Positions 1-8,559 of a stretch of DNA of 64,000 nucleotides are shown here, one piece after another; position 1 is the stretch's first letter, and every line of letters starts with the position of its first letter. The notes under the pieces are model-generated. The model was not told where the DNA came from and searched no databases. It saw nothing but the letters and a program-made list of their open reading frames with translations. The stretch comes from Massilia sp. Root133 (lineage in GTDB: Bacteria > Pseudomonadota > Gammaproteobacteria > Burkholderiales > Burkholderiaceae_D): NCBI RefSeq assembly GCF_001426525.1, contig NZ_LMEW01000012.1:332332-396331 (forward strand), written 5' to 3'. Made by a program: the position numbers and the translations under genes.

Positions 1-182
1 GCTACCGATCGGCAAAATCGAGTGCGGACAATACCTTCCTATATCAAACTTCCGTCGTCGGGAACTCGAATGGCGGACACGATTACGGCAACGCGCAGCT
101 GACCGATGCCGAACGTTGGGCATTGGTCGAATACATGAAAGCGATAGGGGCGGAGCGCGTCGGTAATGACATCCGCCAGTAA
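1..182 (+). CDS. C-terminal end of a c-type cytochrome-like protein (partial)
   Basis: The open frame enters from the left edge and stops with TAA at 180-182, leaving about 59 residues. The readable end contains FLYQTSVVGNSNGGHDYG and then LTDAERWALVEYMKAI. This is the usual C-terminal helix pattern of multi-heme cytochrome c and RoxA-like proteins, where a GHDYG stretch precedes an 'LTxxERxALVEYMK' helix. No CXXCH motif lies in the visible part, so the heme domains are upstream of the window. The call rests on this short tail only. Confidence 0.45.
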   Translation, partial: YRSAKSSADNTFLYQTSVVGNSNGGHDYGNAQLTDAERWALVEYMKAIGAERVGNDIRQ

Positions 183-199
183 TCAGTCCAACAGATCCG

Positions 200-415
200 C
201 TATCCGATCGTGTTCATCTCGCTCTCGTCTTCCGTGTAGCGCACGGGCGCCAGCCCGTGGCTGGCGATGAGCGCCTGCACGGTCGTCGGGCCTGTGGGCT
301 CGATGCCTTCGTGCGCGAGGACCTGGTCGAGCATCTCCGCCTCGCTGATGCGGCCGGGCGTGGTGAATTCCAGCGGTTCCTCGTTGTTGCGGTACCAGAC
401 GCGATAGTTCGGCAT
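200..415 (-). CDS. small conserved-looking protein of unknown function (71 aa)
   Basis: The protein begins MPNYRVWYRNNEEPLEF. I chose the ATG at 413-415 because AAGGAG sits about 7 bases upstream; an in-frame ATG 45 bases further upstream has no such site. The product is acidic and soluble, with no signal peptide, membrane segment or cysteine motif. Its stop lies close to the end of the preceding convergent gene. It follows the DUF3667 gene by 22 bases on the same strand, so the two are probably co-transcribed. I do not recognise the family. Confidence 0.6.
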   Translation of the reverse strand: MPNYRVWYRNNEEPLEFTTPGRISEAEMLDQVLAHEGIEPTGPTTVQALIASHGLAPVRYTEDESEMNTIG

Positions 416-437
416 ATCGTTCTCCTTGTGATGGGGG

Positions 438-1448
438 TTATCCGTGCCGGAGGATCGCAATGATCTCGGCCCCGACGACGAGGCTGCAAATCACCGTGAC
501 ATGCACCGTCATCAGCACGAGGGATCGCCCAACGGCGGCCAATCTGCCGCCGCCGTAGACAGTATGCATCGCGGCGGGCACATAGGCCACGATCCACGCG
601 ACGGGCAGTAGCTGCACAATATCCCAGGCCGACACGAGGGCGAAGTTCCCTTGGGCCGCGCAGGCGATCAGCCAGCCCAGATTGCCCGGTATGACGATCA
701 TCACGCTTGCGAGCACGAATGCGAACGCCGTGGTGTGCAGGGCGAAGACGAGATGGTCGCCGTAGCGGCGGCGCGAGCGCCACCAGATCAGCTTGAGATA
801 ACCGGCAAACAGCGGAAGCGCGCCGATCAGCATGTAGGGCAGGTTGGCCAGGAAACCGTGGTTGACGATGTCGGCCTGTTCTTCCGGCGCCGCAGCCATG
901 AAGCGCTGGGCGTTCTTTGCCCATGTCGGGTCGACACTGCCGAGCGTCATGAGCGCTTGCCCCACCGTGTGCGTCCCACTGTCCGACTTGCCTTTGATGG
1001 ACAGCGCGGCGACAGGGAATGTACCGTCGTCTCTCGCCAGGCCGGGCATCGCGTGGCTGTAGGTGGCGCCGAACGACCGGTCGTCGAACGTGACTTGGGG
1101 AAGGTCGACGCCATACAGTTTGATCAGCCCGAACATCACCAGGCTCAGCGTCAGATACAGGCGCAAAGGGTCGATATAGGGCACGCGCCGTCCGCGCAGG
1201 AAATCCACCGTCAACTGCCCCGGCCTGGACATCAGCAGGCGCAGCGTACGCCATAACCTGCCTTCCAGCGCCACGTAATGACCGATGAACTCATGGATGA
1301 ACTCCCCCGCCGACGGCGAGTGGACGGTGAGTGTCTCGCCGCACAGGGAACAAAATCGATCCCGGGCGTTGGCCTGGCAGTTGGGACAGCGGCGTGGCGT
1401 TTTGTGTTCCGCGCCGTGGTGATGCACGATTTCAAGGCTGGGTTTCAA
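438..1448 (-). CDS. DUF3667 domain membrane protein (336 aa)
   Basis: A zinc-ribbon-like N-terminus (CPNCQANARDRFCSLCGE, roughly residues 20-37) is followed by the DUF3667 signature: a stretch ending RPGQLTVDFLRGRR, then YIDPLRLYLTLSL. About four to five hydrophobic segments fill the C-terminal half. DUF3667 proteins are small membrane proteins of unknown function. I set the start at a TTG (1446-1448) because a GGAGGAG box lies about 8 bases upstream. The longer frame to 1595 would add an Arg-rich, non-homologous leader and run into the cytochrome gene end. Confidence 0.7.
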   Translation of the reverse strand: MKPSLEIVHHHGAEHKTPRRCPNCQANARDRFCSLCGETLTVHSPSAGEFIHEFIGHYVALEGRLWRTLRLLMSRPGQLTVDFLRGRRVPYIDPLRLYLTLSLVMFGLIKLYGVDLPQVTFDDRSFGATYSHAMPGLARDDGTFPVAALSIKGKSDSGTHTVGQALMTLGSVDPTWAKNAQRFMAAAPEEQADIVNHGFLANLPYMLIGALPLFAGYLKLIWWRSRRRYGDHLVFALHTTAFAFVLASVMIVIPGNLGWLIACAAQGNFALVSAWDIVQLLPVAWIVAYVPAAMHTVYGGGRLAAVGRSLVLMTVHVTVICSLVVGAEIIAILRHG

Positions 1449-1533
1449 ACGGTCTGACTCCTCCGGCAATATCCCCGCAAGGTTACACGACCGATGCCGA
1501 TGCAAAATGCGTGAATTCTCACGCGGCCGCGGC

Positions 1534-2805
1534 TCAGTCCAGCGGCACCGCCCGCCACCGGTTGACTTCCGGCGGCGTGACGTCCGGTGCCGCATTGCCC
1601 CAGCTATTCCTCACATAGGTCACGACAGCCGCCACCTCCGCGTCGTCCAGCAGGGGACTGTACGGCGGCATGCCGAACGGCCGCGGATTCCCCTCGGTCG
1701 TGGGCGGGAAGCCGCCGTTCAGCACGATGCGGATGGCGTTCACCGGATCGGTCATCGTCAACGCGCCATTGCCGGCCAGCGGCGGATACGCGGGATGTCC
1801 GGCGACGCTCGCGCCGCGGCCGTCGCTGCCGTGGCAGTCGACGCAGTGGTGTTCGTACAGCTTCTTGCCCGCCTTCATGATCTCCTCGGGCGGCGGCGTG
1901 ATTGGCCGCCGCGGCGCTGGATCGGCCGGCAGCGATTTCAGATACGTCGCCATCGCCCCCGCATCCGCGTCGGTCAGGTATTGCAGGCTTTGTCCCACGA
2001 CTTCCGCCATCGGCCCGAACACGGCGCCGCGCGGCGCGACGCCCGTCCGCAGCAGCTGCACGATGTGCGCCTGGTCCCAGTTGCCGAGGCCCGCCTCGTT
2101 GTCGGCGTCCAGCGCGGGCGCGTACCAGCCGACGATAGGGATGTGGCCGCCGGACAGCCGGGAGCCCGTCGCGCCGAGGCCGTTGCGCGGGCTGTGGCAG
2201 GCGCCGCAATGGCCCAGGCCTTCGACGAGGTAGGCGCCCCGGTTCCACTCGGCGCCTTGCGCAGGCTGCGGCGCGTACACGCCCGGCTTGAAATACAGCA
2301 GGCGCCAGCCGGCCAGCACGATCTGGCGGTCGTACGGGAAGCGTAATGCGTGCGGGCGATTTTTCTGGTTCACGGGCGCGAGGCTGCGCAGCCAGGCGTA
2401 CAGGGCGTCGGCGTCGTCGCGCGTGACCTTCGTCGTGTTCGTGTACGGGAAGGCCGGGTACAGCAAGCGGCCCTCTTTTCCGATGCCGTTGTGCAGGGCA
2501 TTCCAGAAATCGTCCGCGGTCCAGGCGCCGATGCCCGTCTGCGCGTCCGGCGTGATGTTCGGCGCGTAGACGGTGCCGAACGGCGTGGCCAGCGCGCGTC
2601 CGCCCGCATACGGCGTGCCGCCGCGCGCGGTGTGGCACGCCATGCAGTCGCCCGCGCGGGCGAGATAGGCGCCGCGGGCGATGTTGGCGGGTGTGGCCGC
2701 CCACGCTGCCTGCGCGCGCGACGGGATGAATTCGGCGCGCGGCCACGCGACGAACACGGCGGCCAGTGCCGCCACGACGAGGACCAGGATGACGATGCGC
2801 TTCAT
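1534..2805 (-). CDS. triheme c-type cytochrome, membrane-bound dehydrogenase subunit type (423 aa)
   Basis: An N-terminal hydrophobic segment (MKRIVILVLVVAALAAVFVAW) is followed by three heme-binding CXXCH motifs: CMACH near residue 54, CGACH in the middle and CVDCH in the C-terminal domain. This three-domain layout is that of the cytochrome c subunit of alcohol, gluconate or nicotinate-type dehydrogenases, which pass electrons from a periplasmic dehydrogenase to the quinone pool or an oxidase. No dehydrogenase gene is adjacent. The start codon overlaps the stop of the diheme cytochrome gene (ATGA at 2802-2805), so the two are translationally coupled. In the first domain the sequence reads PAFPY where some relatives have PAMPY, so its sixth heme ligand is uncertain. 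Confidence 0.8.
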   Translation of the reverse strand: MKRIVILVLVVAALAAVFVAWPRAEFIPSRAQAAWAATPANIARGAYLARAGDCMACHTARGGTPYAGGRALATPFGTVYAPNITPDAQTGIGAWTADDFWNALHNGIGKEGRLLYPAFPYTNTTKVTRDDADALYAWLRSLAPVNQKNRPHALRFPYDRQIVLAGWRLLYFKPGVYAPQPAQGAEWNRGAYLVEGLGHCGACHSPRNGLGATGSRLSGGHIPIVGWYAPALDADNEAGLGNWDQAHIVQLLRTGVAPRGAVFGPMAEVVGQSLQYLTDADAGAMATYLKSLPADPAPRRPITPPPEEIMKAGKKLYEHHCVDCHGSDGRGASVAGHPAYPPLAGNGALTMTDPVNAIRIVLNGGFPPTTEGNPRPFGMPPYSPLLDDAEVAAVVTYVRNSWGNAAPDVTPPEVNRWRAVPLD

Positions 2806-3518
2806 GGCCGCCGCTCCGGTTCGCTGCCGCACGCGAGCGGCATCGGGTGATTCACGTCGGGCGCGGGCGTGGCATCGTCCGGCACCGGTTCGCTCGCGAG
2901 CCAGCCCGAGATGGCGGCCACGTCCGCCAGCGACAGGCGCCCGGCGATCGTCGCCATGCAGTCGGGCGCGTGGGCGCGGCGGGTGCCGTTCCGCCAGGCG
3001 CCGAACTGGGCGTTGATGTAGTCGCGCGGCAGGCCCAGCAGGCCGGGGATGGCGGGCAGGGCGCCCGTCAGGCGCTGGCCATGGCATGCGACGCAGGCCG
3101 GCACCTTCAGCGTGGCGTCGCCGCGCGTGACGAGTTCGTGGCCCCGCTCGAGCTGGCCCGCCGGCAGGCTGGCGCGCGCCAGCACGGGCGCGGGCACGTG
3201 CTGCGTCGAGAACCATGTCGCGATCTCGCGCAGGTAATCGTCGGACATGTGCTCGACCATGTAGGTCATCAACGGGTACTGGCGGCGCCCCGCGCGGAAG
3301 TTCTGCAACTGGTTGTACAGGTAGCCGGCCGGCTTGCCGGCGATGCGCGGGTAGTAGTTCGGACCCGACGCCGGCTGCGGCGCCGGCGCGGACGCACTGC
3401 CGTGGCACGACGTGCACGCGGCCACGCGGCGTTCCAGCGTGTCCGGCACGGCTTGCCGGGCCAGTGTCGGAGCCATGTGCAGGGTTGCCAGCAACAGCAA
3501 GGCGGGGCGCAAATACAT
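2802..3518 (-). CDS. diheme cytochrome c, c4-like (238 aa)
   Basis: A cleavable signal peptide (MYLRPALLLLATLHMAPTLA) precedes two heme motifs, CTSCH near residue 36 and CVACH near residue 146. The repeated two-domain fold and the YPRIAGKPAGYLYNQLQNFRAG stretch are typical of cytochrome c4 and related periplasmic diheme cytochromes that shuttle electrons. It is the first gene of a two-gene unit with the triheme cytochrome and shares an ATGA overlap with it. The electron donor cannot be named from this window. Confidence 0.8.
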   Translation of the reverse strand: MYLRPALLLLATLHMAPTLARQAVPDTLERRVAACTSCHGSASAPAPQPASGPNYYPRIAGKPAGYLYNQLQNFRAGRRQYPLMTYMVEHMSDDYLREIATWFSTQHVPAPVLARASLPAGQLERGHELVTRGDATLKVPACVACHGQRLTGALPAIPGLLGLPRDYINAQFGAWRNGTRRAHAPDCMATIAGRLSLADVAAISGWLASEPVPDDATPAPDVNHPMPLACGSEPERRP

Positions 3519-3616
3519 GACGTTCCTGTGGTCGACGAGAAAGTACTAGCGGCATGATACCGCGTCGACTTGAACTTCACGCAATCTTTTGAAAACGCTA
3601 ATTTAAAGCGTACCCT

Positions 3617-3982
3617 TCAATGCGCGTCCTGGAATGTGCGCAGATAAGCCAGCAGCGCGGCCATCTCTTGCTCGTCGTGGATGCCCCAGAAGCGCATCTT
3701 GGTGCCCGGTACCATCTTGTCCGGATCGCGCAGGTAGGCGGCCAGCGTGCGTTCGTCCCACACGATGCCCGCTGCCTTCATCGCATCGGAATATTTGAAA
3801 TCGGGCGTGCTGCCGGCGCGGCGGCCGAACAGGCCGTTGAGCTGCGGCCCGAAGCCGCCGTGGGCGTTCGCGCCGATCTGGTGGCAGGACGCGCACGGCT
3901 TGAAGACGGTCGCGCCGTCGACCGGACCCTCGTGGCGCGAGCAGCCGGCCAGCAGGAGCAGCAACACGACGAGCCGGCGCAT
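3617..3982 (-). CDS. class I cytochrome c lipoprotein (121 aa)
   Basis: The N-terminus MRRLVVLLLLLAGCSRHEG is a lipoprotein signal with lipobox LAGC. One heme motif, CASCH, follows, then GANAHGGFGPQLNGLFGRRAG and a distal methionine in MVPGTKMRFWGI. This is the mitochondrial c / c2-like fold of class I cytochromes, here predicted to be tethered to a membrane. The start ATG lies 2 bases after the stop of the exonuclease gene. The unusual operon is therefore proQ, exonuclease, cytochrome. I chose this start because it gives a clean lipoprotein signal. Confidence 0.8.
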   Translation of the reverse strand: MRRLVVLLLLLAGCSRHEGPVDGATVFKPCASCHQIGANAHGGFGPQLNGLFGRRAGSTPDFKYSDAMKAAGIVWDERTLAAYLRDPDKMVPGTKMRFWGIHDEQEMAALLAYLRTFQDAH

Positions 3983-3984
3983 GC

Positions 3985-4662
3985 TCAGGTGCGCGGCTTG
4001 GGTTGCGCGGCCCGCCGCGGCCCGCCGGCGACCGGCTTTGGCGGCAGCGGGGGCGGCGGATTTGCGCGCCAGTGGCGGTAGATGCGCAGGGCGACGTGGG
4101 CGTCGTCGGCCGCGTACAGGATCTGCTTGTCGGACAGGCGCGGCAGGGCCCAGTTGGTCGTCGTGATCTTGCGCGATTTCTGCAGGCGCTTGCCGAAGAA
4201 GCGCGCGACGGCCGTCTTCGCGCCCAGCGCATTGCGCTCGCCGCGGCGCAGGGCCGTGGACAGGTCGAGCACGTTGCACGTCTCGATGCCCAGTTTGGCG
4301 CGCAGGCGGCGCAGGTCGTCGCCGAGGCCGAAGCCGACTTTCAGGATGGCAGGCGATTCCAGCACGGCGCGCAGCACGTCGACGCCAGGCGGCGTATCGG
4401 CGGGAGCGTCCGGCGCGCGCGGCTTGAGCGTGCCGATCTGGAACAGATAGGCGTGCTGGTCGGTGGCGAGCTGGACGAGATGCGGTCCCGTCGATTGCTC
4501 GCCCTTCTGGAACGTGGGCTTGGATTCGGTGTCGAAGCCGATGACGTCGGACGCCAGCAGCGCGGACAGCGCGCCGTCCGCATCCTGGCGCGTGCGTACG
4601 AGACGCACGTCGGCCAGGGTGATGCCTTCGTAAGGGGGGAGGGCGTCCTCGGCCTCGCTCAT
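3985..4662 (-). CDS. 3'-5' exonuclease, RNase D/DEDDy type (225 aa)
   Basis: Three DEDD-superfamily motifs can be read: VIGFDTESKP (motif I, D-x-E), LKVGFGLGDDLRRL (motif II) and ILYAADDAHVALRIY (motif III with Tyr and Asp, DEDDy class). The protein is a single exonuclease domain without the HRDC repeats of full-length RNase D, followed by a Pro-rich basic tail. It probably trims single-stranded 3' ends of RNA or DNA. It starts 13 bases after the proQ stop, so an RNA-chaperone/nuclease operon is likely. The substrate is not known. Confidence 0.8.
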   Translation of the reverse strand: MSEAEDALPPYEGITLADVRLVRTRQDADGALSALLASDVIGFDTESKPTFQKGEQSTGPHLVQLATDQHAYLFQIGTLKPRAPDAPADTPPGVDVLRAVLESPAILKVGFGLGDDLRRLRAKLGIETCNVLDLSTALRRGERNALGAKTAVARFFGKRLQKSRKITTTNWALPRLSDKQILYAADDAHVALRIYRHWRANPPPPLPPKPVAGGPRRAAQPKPRT

Positions 4663-4675
4663 CCGTGCTGCCGGA

Positions 4676-5188
4676 TCAGCGTTTCGCGAACTTGGAGGCC
4701 AGCTGTTGCAGCTTTTCCTGGCGCTTGCGGTCGGCTTCCACCTGGGCGGCGGCATCGCGCTCGGCCTTCTTGCGCTCGGCTTCCTTCTTGAAGCGTTCCT
4801 GCAGCATTTCCTTGGCGTGCTGGCGGTGCGTGTCCGTCACCTCGGCGCCCGGATTGCCGTCCAGGTCGTAGCGCACGGTGGCTTTTTCCATCGCGCGCAG
4901 GTAGCGCATCGAGCCCGTGTGGATGCCCAGCGCGGCGCGCATCGTCTTGCGGTTCAGGCCGGGCAGGCGCGCCAGCACCTGCTTGTCGATGCCGATCGCC
5001 AGCGGCAGGCAGTCGCGGAAGGCCTTGAACTGTTGTTGCAGCTGCTTGAGCAGGGCGCGGGGCGACTGGGCGGCTTCCGGGGCCGCAGCCGGCGCGTCAT
5101 TCGCAGGCGCGTCGGGCGTGGCGGGGGTGGCGTTTTCGGTGGCCTCGGGGAGCTCGGCGACAGGACTCATCGTATTCATTGACTTCAT
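4676..5188 (-). CDS. proQ: ProQ/FinO family RNA chaperone (170 aa)
   Basis: The central region (about residues 45-125) has the ProQ/FINO fold signature, with FRDCLPLAIGIDKQVLARL and a GSMRYLRAM stretch. An acidic Ala/Pro-rich N-terminal tail precedes it and a Lys/Arg/Glu coiled-coil-like tail follows. ProQ proteins bind structured sRNAs and 3' ends of mRNAs and affect stability and pairing. Three in-frame ATGs (codons 1, 4 and 7) are possible starts and none has a strong ribosome site; the first is used. It heads an operon with a 3'-5' exonuclease and is divergent from a predicted sRNA locus. Confidence 0.85.
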   Translation of the reverse strand: MKSMNTMSPVAELPEATENATPATPDAPANDAPAAAPEAAQSPRALLKQLQQQFKAFRDCLPLAIGIDKQVLARLPGLNRKTMRAALGIHTGSMRYLRAMEKATVRYDLDGNPGAEVTDTHRQHAKEMLQERFKKEAERKKAERDAAAQVEADRKRQEKLQQLASKFAKR

Positions 5189-5329
5189 GGTAAGAACGGG
5201 AAGCGGAAGGATAGCATGGCCGCGCCGCGCGCGTGCCGCTGAGCCATGTAAAGGATCGTTTTATTGAGTAGATGACGGTGATTTCATGCATGTACAGCGG
5301 CGCGCGGGCAAGAAATCGTGTATGATCCG

Positions 5330-5522
5330 CCCCTTTCCTTGCGCACGGTTTGCGCCGACGCAGCCAGGGTCAGGAAGAGGAAAAGGAAATATGCGTCTGA
5401 GTGATATCCCATATCGGATATTTCAATTATCGCTAAACATTTCCTTAAGGCATAATGCCTCCGTCTCCTCTATTTCTCCTCTGGAAAATAGATTCAAGCC
5501 CGTTGTCTGACGGGCTTTTTTT
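5330..5522 (+). ncRNA. candidate small RNA ending at an orphan terminator
   Basis: An intrinsic terminator at 5496-5522 has no protein gene upstream on its strand. Possible starts are the TATGAT box near 5319, giving a transcript of about 190 nt, or a CATAAT box at 5451-5456, giving about 60 nt. The sequence does not look like 6S RNA, SRP RNA or tmRNA to my eye. Both ends of the RNA are uncertain; only the 3' end is well supported. Confidence 0.35.
5496..5522 (+). terminator. rho-independent terminator upstream of rpoD
   Basis: An 8-bp stem AAGCCCGT / ACGGGCTT with a 6-base loop is followed by seven T residues. It would end a transcript arriving from 5190-5495. Confidence 0.8.
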
Positions 5523-5641
5523 CGTTCCGACATGCTAACCCGCGATTTCGACCACGTTCCGTTCCGCTTGAACCCACTGTGCACGCGCGCCGCAGCCCAT
5601 CCCGGCTGCCCGGGGCGCCCGCCGGGCAGCGGCAGGAGTGC

Positions 5642-5669
5642 TTGATATCGGGCTTTCCGCCCTTAGTTA
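5642..5669 (+). promoter_or_regulatory. possible rpoD promoter
   Basis: TTGATA (5642-5647) and TAGTTA (5664-5669) are separated by 16 bases, about 110 bases before the rpoD start. The -35 matches 5 of 6 consensus bases and the -10 is poor. Confidence 0.3.
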
Positions 5670-5780
5670 AGTTCATCCTTCTAGGGCCTTCCCTCATCCC
5701 CGCCCACAAGGACCGCCAAGCGGACCAGGTGGGTTATTGACTTCGCAGGCACCGCGCCACGCCTCGACTGGAGAAAGACT

Positions 5781-8504
5781 ATGAAAAACACCGCCAAGAC
5801 CCTGACACTGACAGCGAAGAAAGCGCCGGCCAAGAGCACGGCCCAGCTGTCGGTGCCGAAGACCGCGACCTCGTATTTCCTCGAAACGGAAGCGGCAGCC
5901 AAGGTGACGGTGGTGAAGACGCGTTCGCGCCTCGCGTCGCTGAAGGCAGTGCAGGCCGAGGAAGCGTCGCGTCTGCAGCCGGAACAGTTCGACGACGCCG
6001 CCGCCGCGGACGAAGCGCAGGCCGAGGCCGTCGCTGCCGACGTGCAGGCAGCGGAAGACGTTGCCGAGCCTGTCGCAGAGGCTGCCGAGCCCGTCGTCGC
6101 GCCCGTCGCCGCCGTGGCCTTCGATGAGACGGACGACGTGATCCCGACGCCGACCGCGCCCGCCGCGCCGCCGGTGATCGTCAAGAAGCGCGTCTCGCGC
6201 CTGGCCGCGCTGAAAGCCGACGCCGCGCCGGCCGCCGCAGCCGTTCCGGAACCGGTCGCCGCCGCGCCGCAGGCGCCGGCCGTTGCCGCCCCCGGCGCCG
6301 AGCCGGCCGCCCGCGTCGTGCGCACCCGCACGGCGCGCCGCATCGAGCCGTCCGCCGCGTCGACGACGTCCGCGCAGCCGACCGGCACCGTCAGCACGAC
6401 GACGGACGCCGCCGCGCTGGCCGCGATCGACACGTCCGGCTACCTGCTGCCGCAAGTGAAGGTGCCGGGCCGCCGCGGCCGCAAGCCGAGCGAATTCGTG
6501 CCGGAGAACGACGAGATCGCGGCGCTGAACGCCGTCGAGCGCGCCGAGCTGAAGGCCGCGTCGAAACTGCGTGAGCGCAAGGCCAAGGGCAGCGCCAACC
6601 TGTTCGGCGCCGCGGAAGGCTTTTCGGCCGAGGAGCTGGAAAAGCGCCGCCAGCAGCTGAAGAACCTGATCAACATGGGCAAGGAGCGCGGCTACCTGAC
6701 CCACGCGGAGATCAACGACCAGCTGCCGGAAAACATCATCGATCCGGAAGCGATCGAAGGCATCATCGCGACGTTCAACGACATGGGCATCGCGGTCTAC
6801 GAGCGCGCGCCGGAAGCGGAAATGATGCTGCTGTCGGACGCCGTCGTCACGCCGACCTCCGAAGACGAAGTGGAAGCGGCCGCCGCGACCGCGTTGTCGA
6901 CCGTCGACTCCGACTTCGGCCGCACGACCGATCCGGTCCGCATGTACATGCGCGAGATGGGCGCCGTGTCGCTGCTGACGCGCGAAGGCGAGATCGCGAT
7001 CGCCAAGCGCATCGAGGATGGCCTGAAGGACATGGTGCAGGCGATCTCCGCGTGCCCGGTGACGATTTCCGAGATCATCGCGCTGTCGCACAAGATCGCC
7101 AAGGACGAGCTGAAGATCGATGACGTCGTGGACGGCCTGATCGACCACAACGAAGGCGCCTCCGCCACCGCGCCGGTGACCAGCGCGAGCGACGAGGACG
7201 AGGACGAGGAAGCCGACGACGTCGAGGAAGAGGAAGACGAGGGCGGTGCCGGCGGCAGCGCCGCGGCGGGCTACTCGGCCGAACAGCTGGCCGCGCTGAA
7301 GAAGGGCGCGCTGGACAAGTTCTCCCTCATCGAGAAGCAGTTCGACAAGATGGGTCACGCGTTCAAGACGCAGGGCTACGGCTCGCCGGCCTACACGGCC
7401 GCGCAGGAAGTGATCTCGTCGGAACTGCTGGGCATCCGCTTCACGGCGAAAGTCGTGGAAAAGCTGTGCGACACGCTGCGCCACCAGATGGACGAGGTGC
7501 GCTCGATCGAACGCGCCGTGCTGGACATCTGCGTGAACCGCTGCGGCATGCCGCGCGCCCACTTCATCAAGGTCTTCCCGGGCAACGAGACCGACCTGGA
7601 ATGGGTGCAGCGCGAAGTCGACTGCGCGTATCCGTACAGCGCCGTGTTGAAACGCAACGCCCCGGCGATCCTGGAACTGCAGCAGCGCATGATCGACCTG
7701 CAGGCGCGCGTGGCGCTGCCGCTGGCGGACCTGCGCACCATCAACCGCCAGATGGCGGCCGGCGAAAAGCGCGCCCGCACCGCGAAGCGCGAAATGACCG
7801 TGGCCAACCTGCGTCTCGTGATCTCGATCGCGAAGAAGTACATCAACCGCGGCCTGCAGTTCCTCGACCTGATCCAGGAAGGCAACATCGGCCTGCTGAA
7901 GGCGGTCGACAAGTTCGAGTACCGTCGCGGCTATAAATTCTCGACGTACGCGACGTGGTGGATCCGCCAGGCGATCACGCGTTCGATCGCCGACATGGCC
8001 CGCACGATCCGCGTGCCGGTGCACATGATCGAGACGATCAACAAGATGAACCGCATCTCGCGCCAGATCATGCAGGAAACGGGCACCGAGCCGGACATGG
8101 CGACCTTGGCGACGAAGATGGAAATGCCGGAATCGAAGGTCCGCGAGATCATGAAGATCGCGAAGGAACCGATCTCGATGGAAACCCCGATGGGCGAGGA
8201 CGGCGATTCGCAGCTGGGCGACTTCATCGAGGACAACGCGACCCTGGCCCCGCTGGACGCCGCGATGCACGCGTCGATGCGCAACGTGATCAAGGAAGTG
8301 CTGGACTCGCTGACCCCGCGCGAAGCGAAGGTGCTGCGCATGCGCTACGGCGTCGAGATGTCGAACGACCACACGCTGGAAGAAGTGGGCAAGCAGTTCG
8401 ACGTGACCCGCGAGCGTATCCGCCAGATCGAAGCGAAGGCGATGAGCAAGCTGCGCCAGCCGTCGCGCTCGGACAAGCTCAAGACGTTCCTGCAGAACCA
8501 GTAA
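5781..8504 (+). CDS. rpoD: primary sigma factor RpoD with long N-terminal extension (907 aa)
   Basis: All sigma-70 regions are present. Region 1.1 is near residues 290-350, region 1.2 near 383 ([12 protein letters not shown]), and an acidic non-conserved region lies around 470-490. Region 2 is near 672 ([20 protein letters not shown], with the -10-binding [11 protein letters not shown]), region 3 contains [13 protein letters not shown], and region 4 has its helix-turn-helix near 865 ([20 protein letters not shown]). It directs RNA polymerase to housekeeping promoters. The first 285 residues are Ala/Pro/Val-rich with Lys/Arg clusters and precede region 1.1, making the protein about 300 residues longer than E. 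coli RpoD. GGAG lies about 8 bases before the ATG. Usual neighbours such as dnaG are not next to it. Confidence 0.97.
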   Translation: MKNTAKTLTLTAKKAPAKSTAQLSVPKTATSYFLETEAAAKVTVVKTRSRLASLKAVQAEEASRLQPEQFDDAAAADEAQAEAVAADVQAAEDVAEPVAEAAEPVVAPVAAVAFDETDDVIPTPTAPAAPPVIVKKRVSRLAALKADAAPAAAAVPEPVAAAPQAPAVAAPGAEPAARVVRTRTARRIEPSAASTTSAQPTGTVSTTTDAAALAAIDTSGYLLPQVKVPGRRGRKPSEFVPENDEIAALNAVERAELKAASKLRERKAKGSANLFGAAEGFSAEELEKRRQQLKNLINMGKERGYLTHAEINDQLPENIIDPEAIEGIIATFNDMGIAVYERAPEAEMMLLSDAVVTPTSEDEVEAAAATALSTVDSDFGRTTDPVRMYMREMGAVSLLTREGEIAIAKRIEDGLKDMVQAISACPVTISEIIALSHKIAKDELKIDDVVDGLIDHNEGASATAPVTSASDEDEDEEADDVEEEEDEGGAGGSAAAGYSAEQLAALKKGALDKFSLIEKQFDKMGHAFKTQGYGSPAYTAAQEVISSELLGIRFTAKVVEKLCDTLRHQMDEVRSIERAVLDICVNRCGMPRAHFIKVFPGNETDLEWVQREVDCAYPYSAVLKRNAPAILELQQRMIDLQARVALPLADLRTINRQMAAGEKRARTAKREMTVANLRLVISIAKKYINRGLQFLDLIQEGNIGLLKAVDKFEYRRGYKFSTYATWWIRQAITRSIADMARTIRVPVHMIETINKMNRISRQIMQETGTEPDMATLATKMEMPESKVREIMKIAKEPISMETPMGEDGDSQLGDFIEDNATLAPLDAAMHASMRNVIKEVLDSLTPREAKVLRMRYGVEMSNDHTLEEVGKQFDVTRERIRQIEAKAMSKLRQPSRSDKLKTFLQNQ

Positions 8505-8525
8505 GCGTTACGCGAGTCCCGAACA

Positions 8526-8559
8526 GCCGCGCCGCCCGTCCGGGCCGCGCGGCTTTTTT
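8526..8559 (+). terminator. rpoD terminator
   Basis: GCCGCGC-C-GCCCG pairs with CGGGC-C-GCGCGGC around a tiny loop and is followed by six T residues. It ends rpoD and abuts the stop of the convergent LysR gene. Confidence 0.85.

Larger units (their letters stand above)
5189..5780 (+). other. gene-free stretch between proQ and rpoD
   Basis: This 592-base stretch has no convincing protein gene. A short open frame from 5286 runs into a terminator stem and has no ribosome site. On the plus strand I see a TATGAT box at about 5319, an AT-rich block at 5400-5460, a strong rho-independent terminator at 5496-5522, a possible rpoD promoter at 5642-5669 and the rpoD leader. The terminator upstream of the rpoD leader implies a separate short non-coding transcript. 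Confidence 0.6.

Noticed and set aside
5330..5522. 6S RNA, SRP RNA or tmRNA at the orphan terminator
   Set aside because: No long terminal helix, no SRP-type conserved loop and no tRNA-like ends could be seen.
5694..8372. 892-codon open frame antisense to rpoD
   Set aside because: Composition is Arg/His/Gly-rich with no motif; it is the mirror of a GC-rich sigma factor gene and overlaps it fully.
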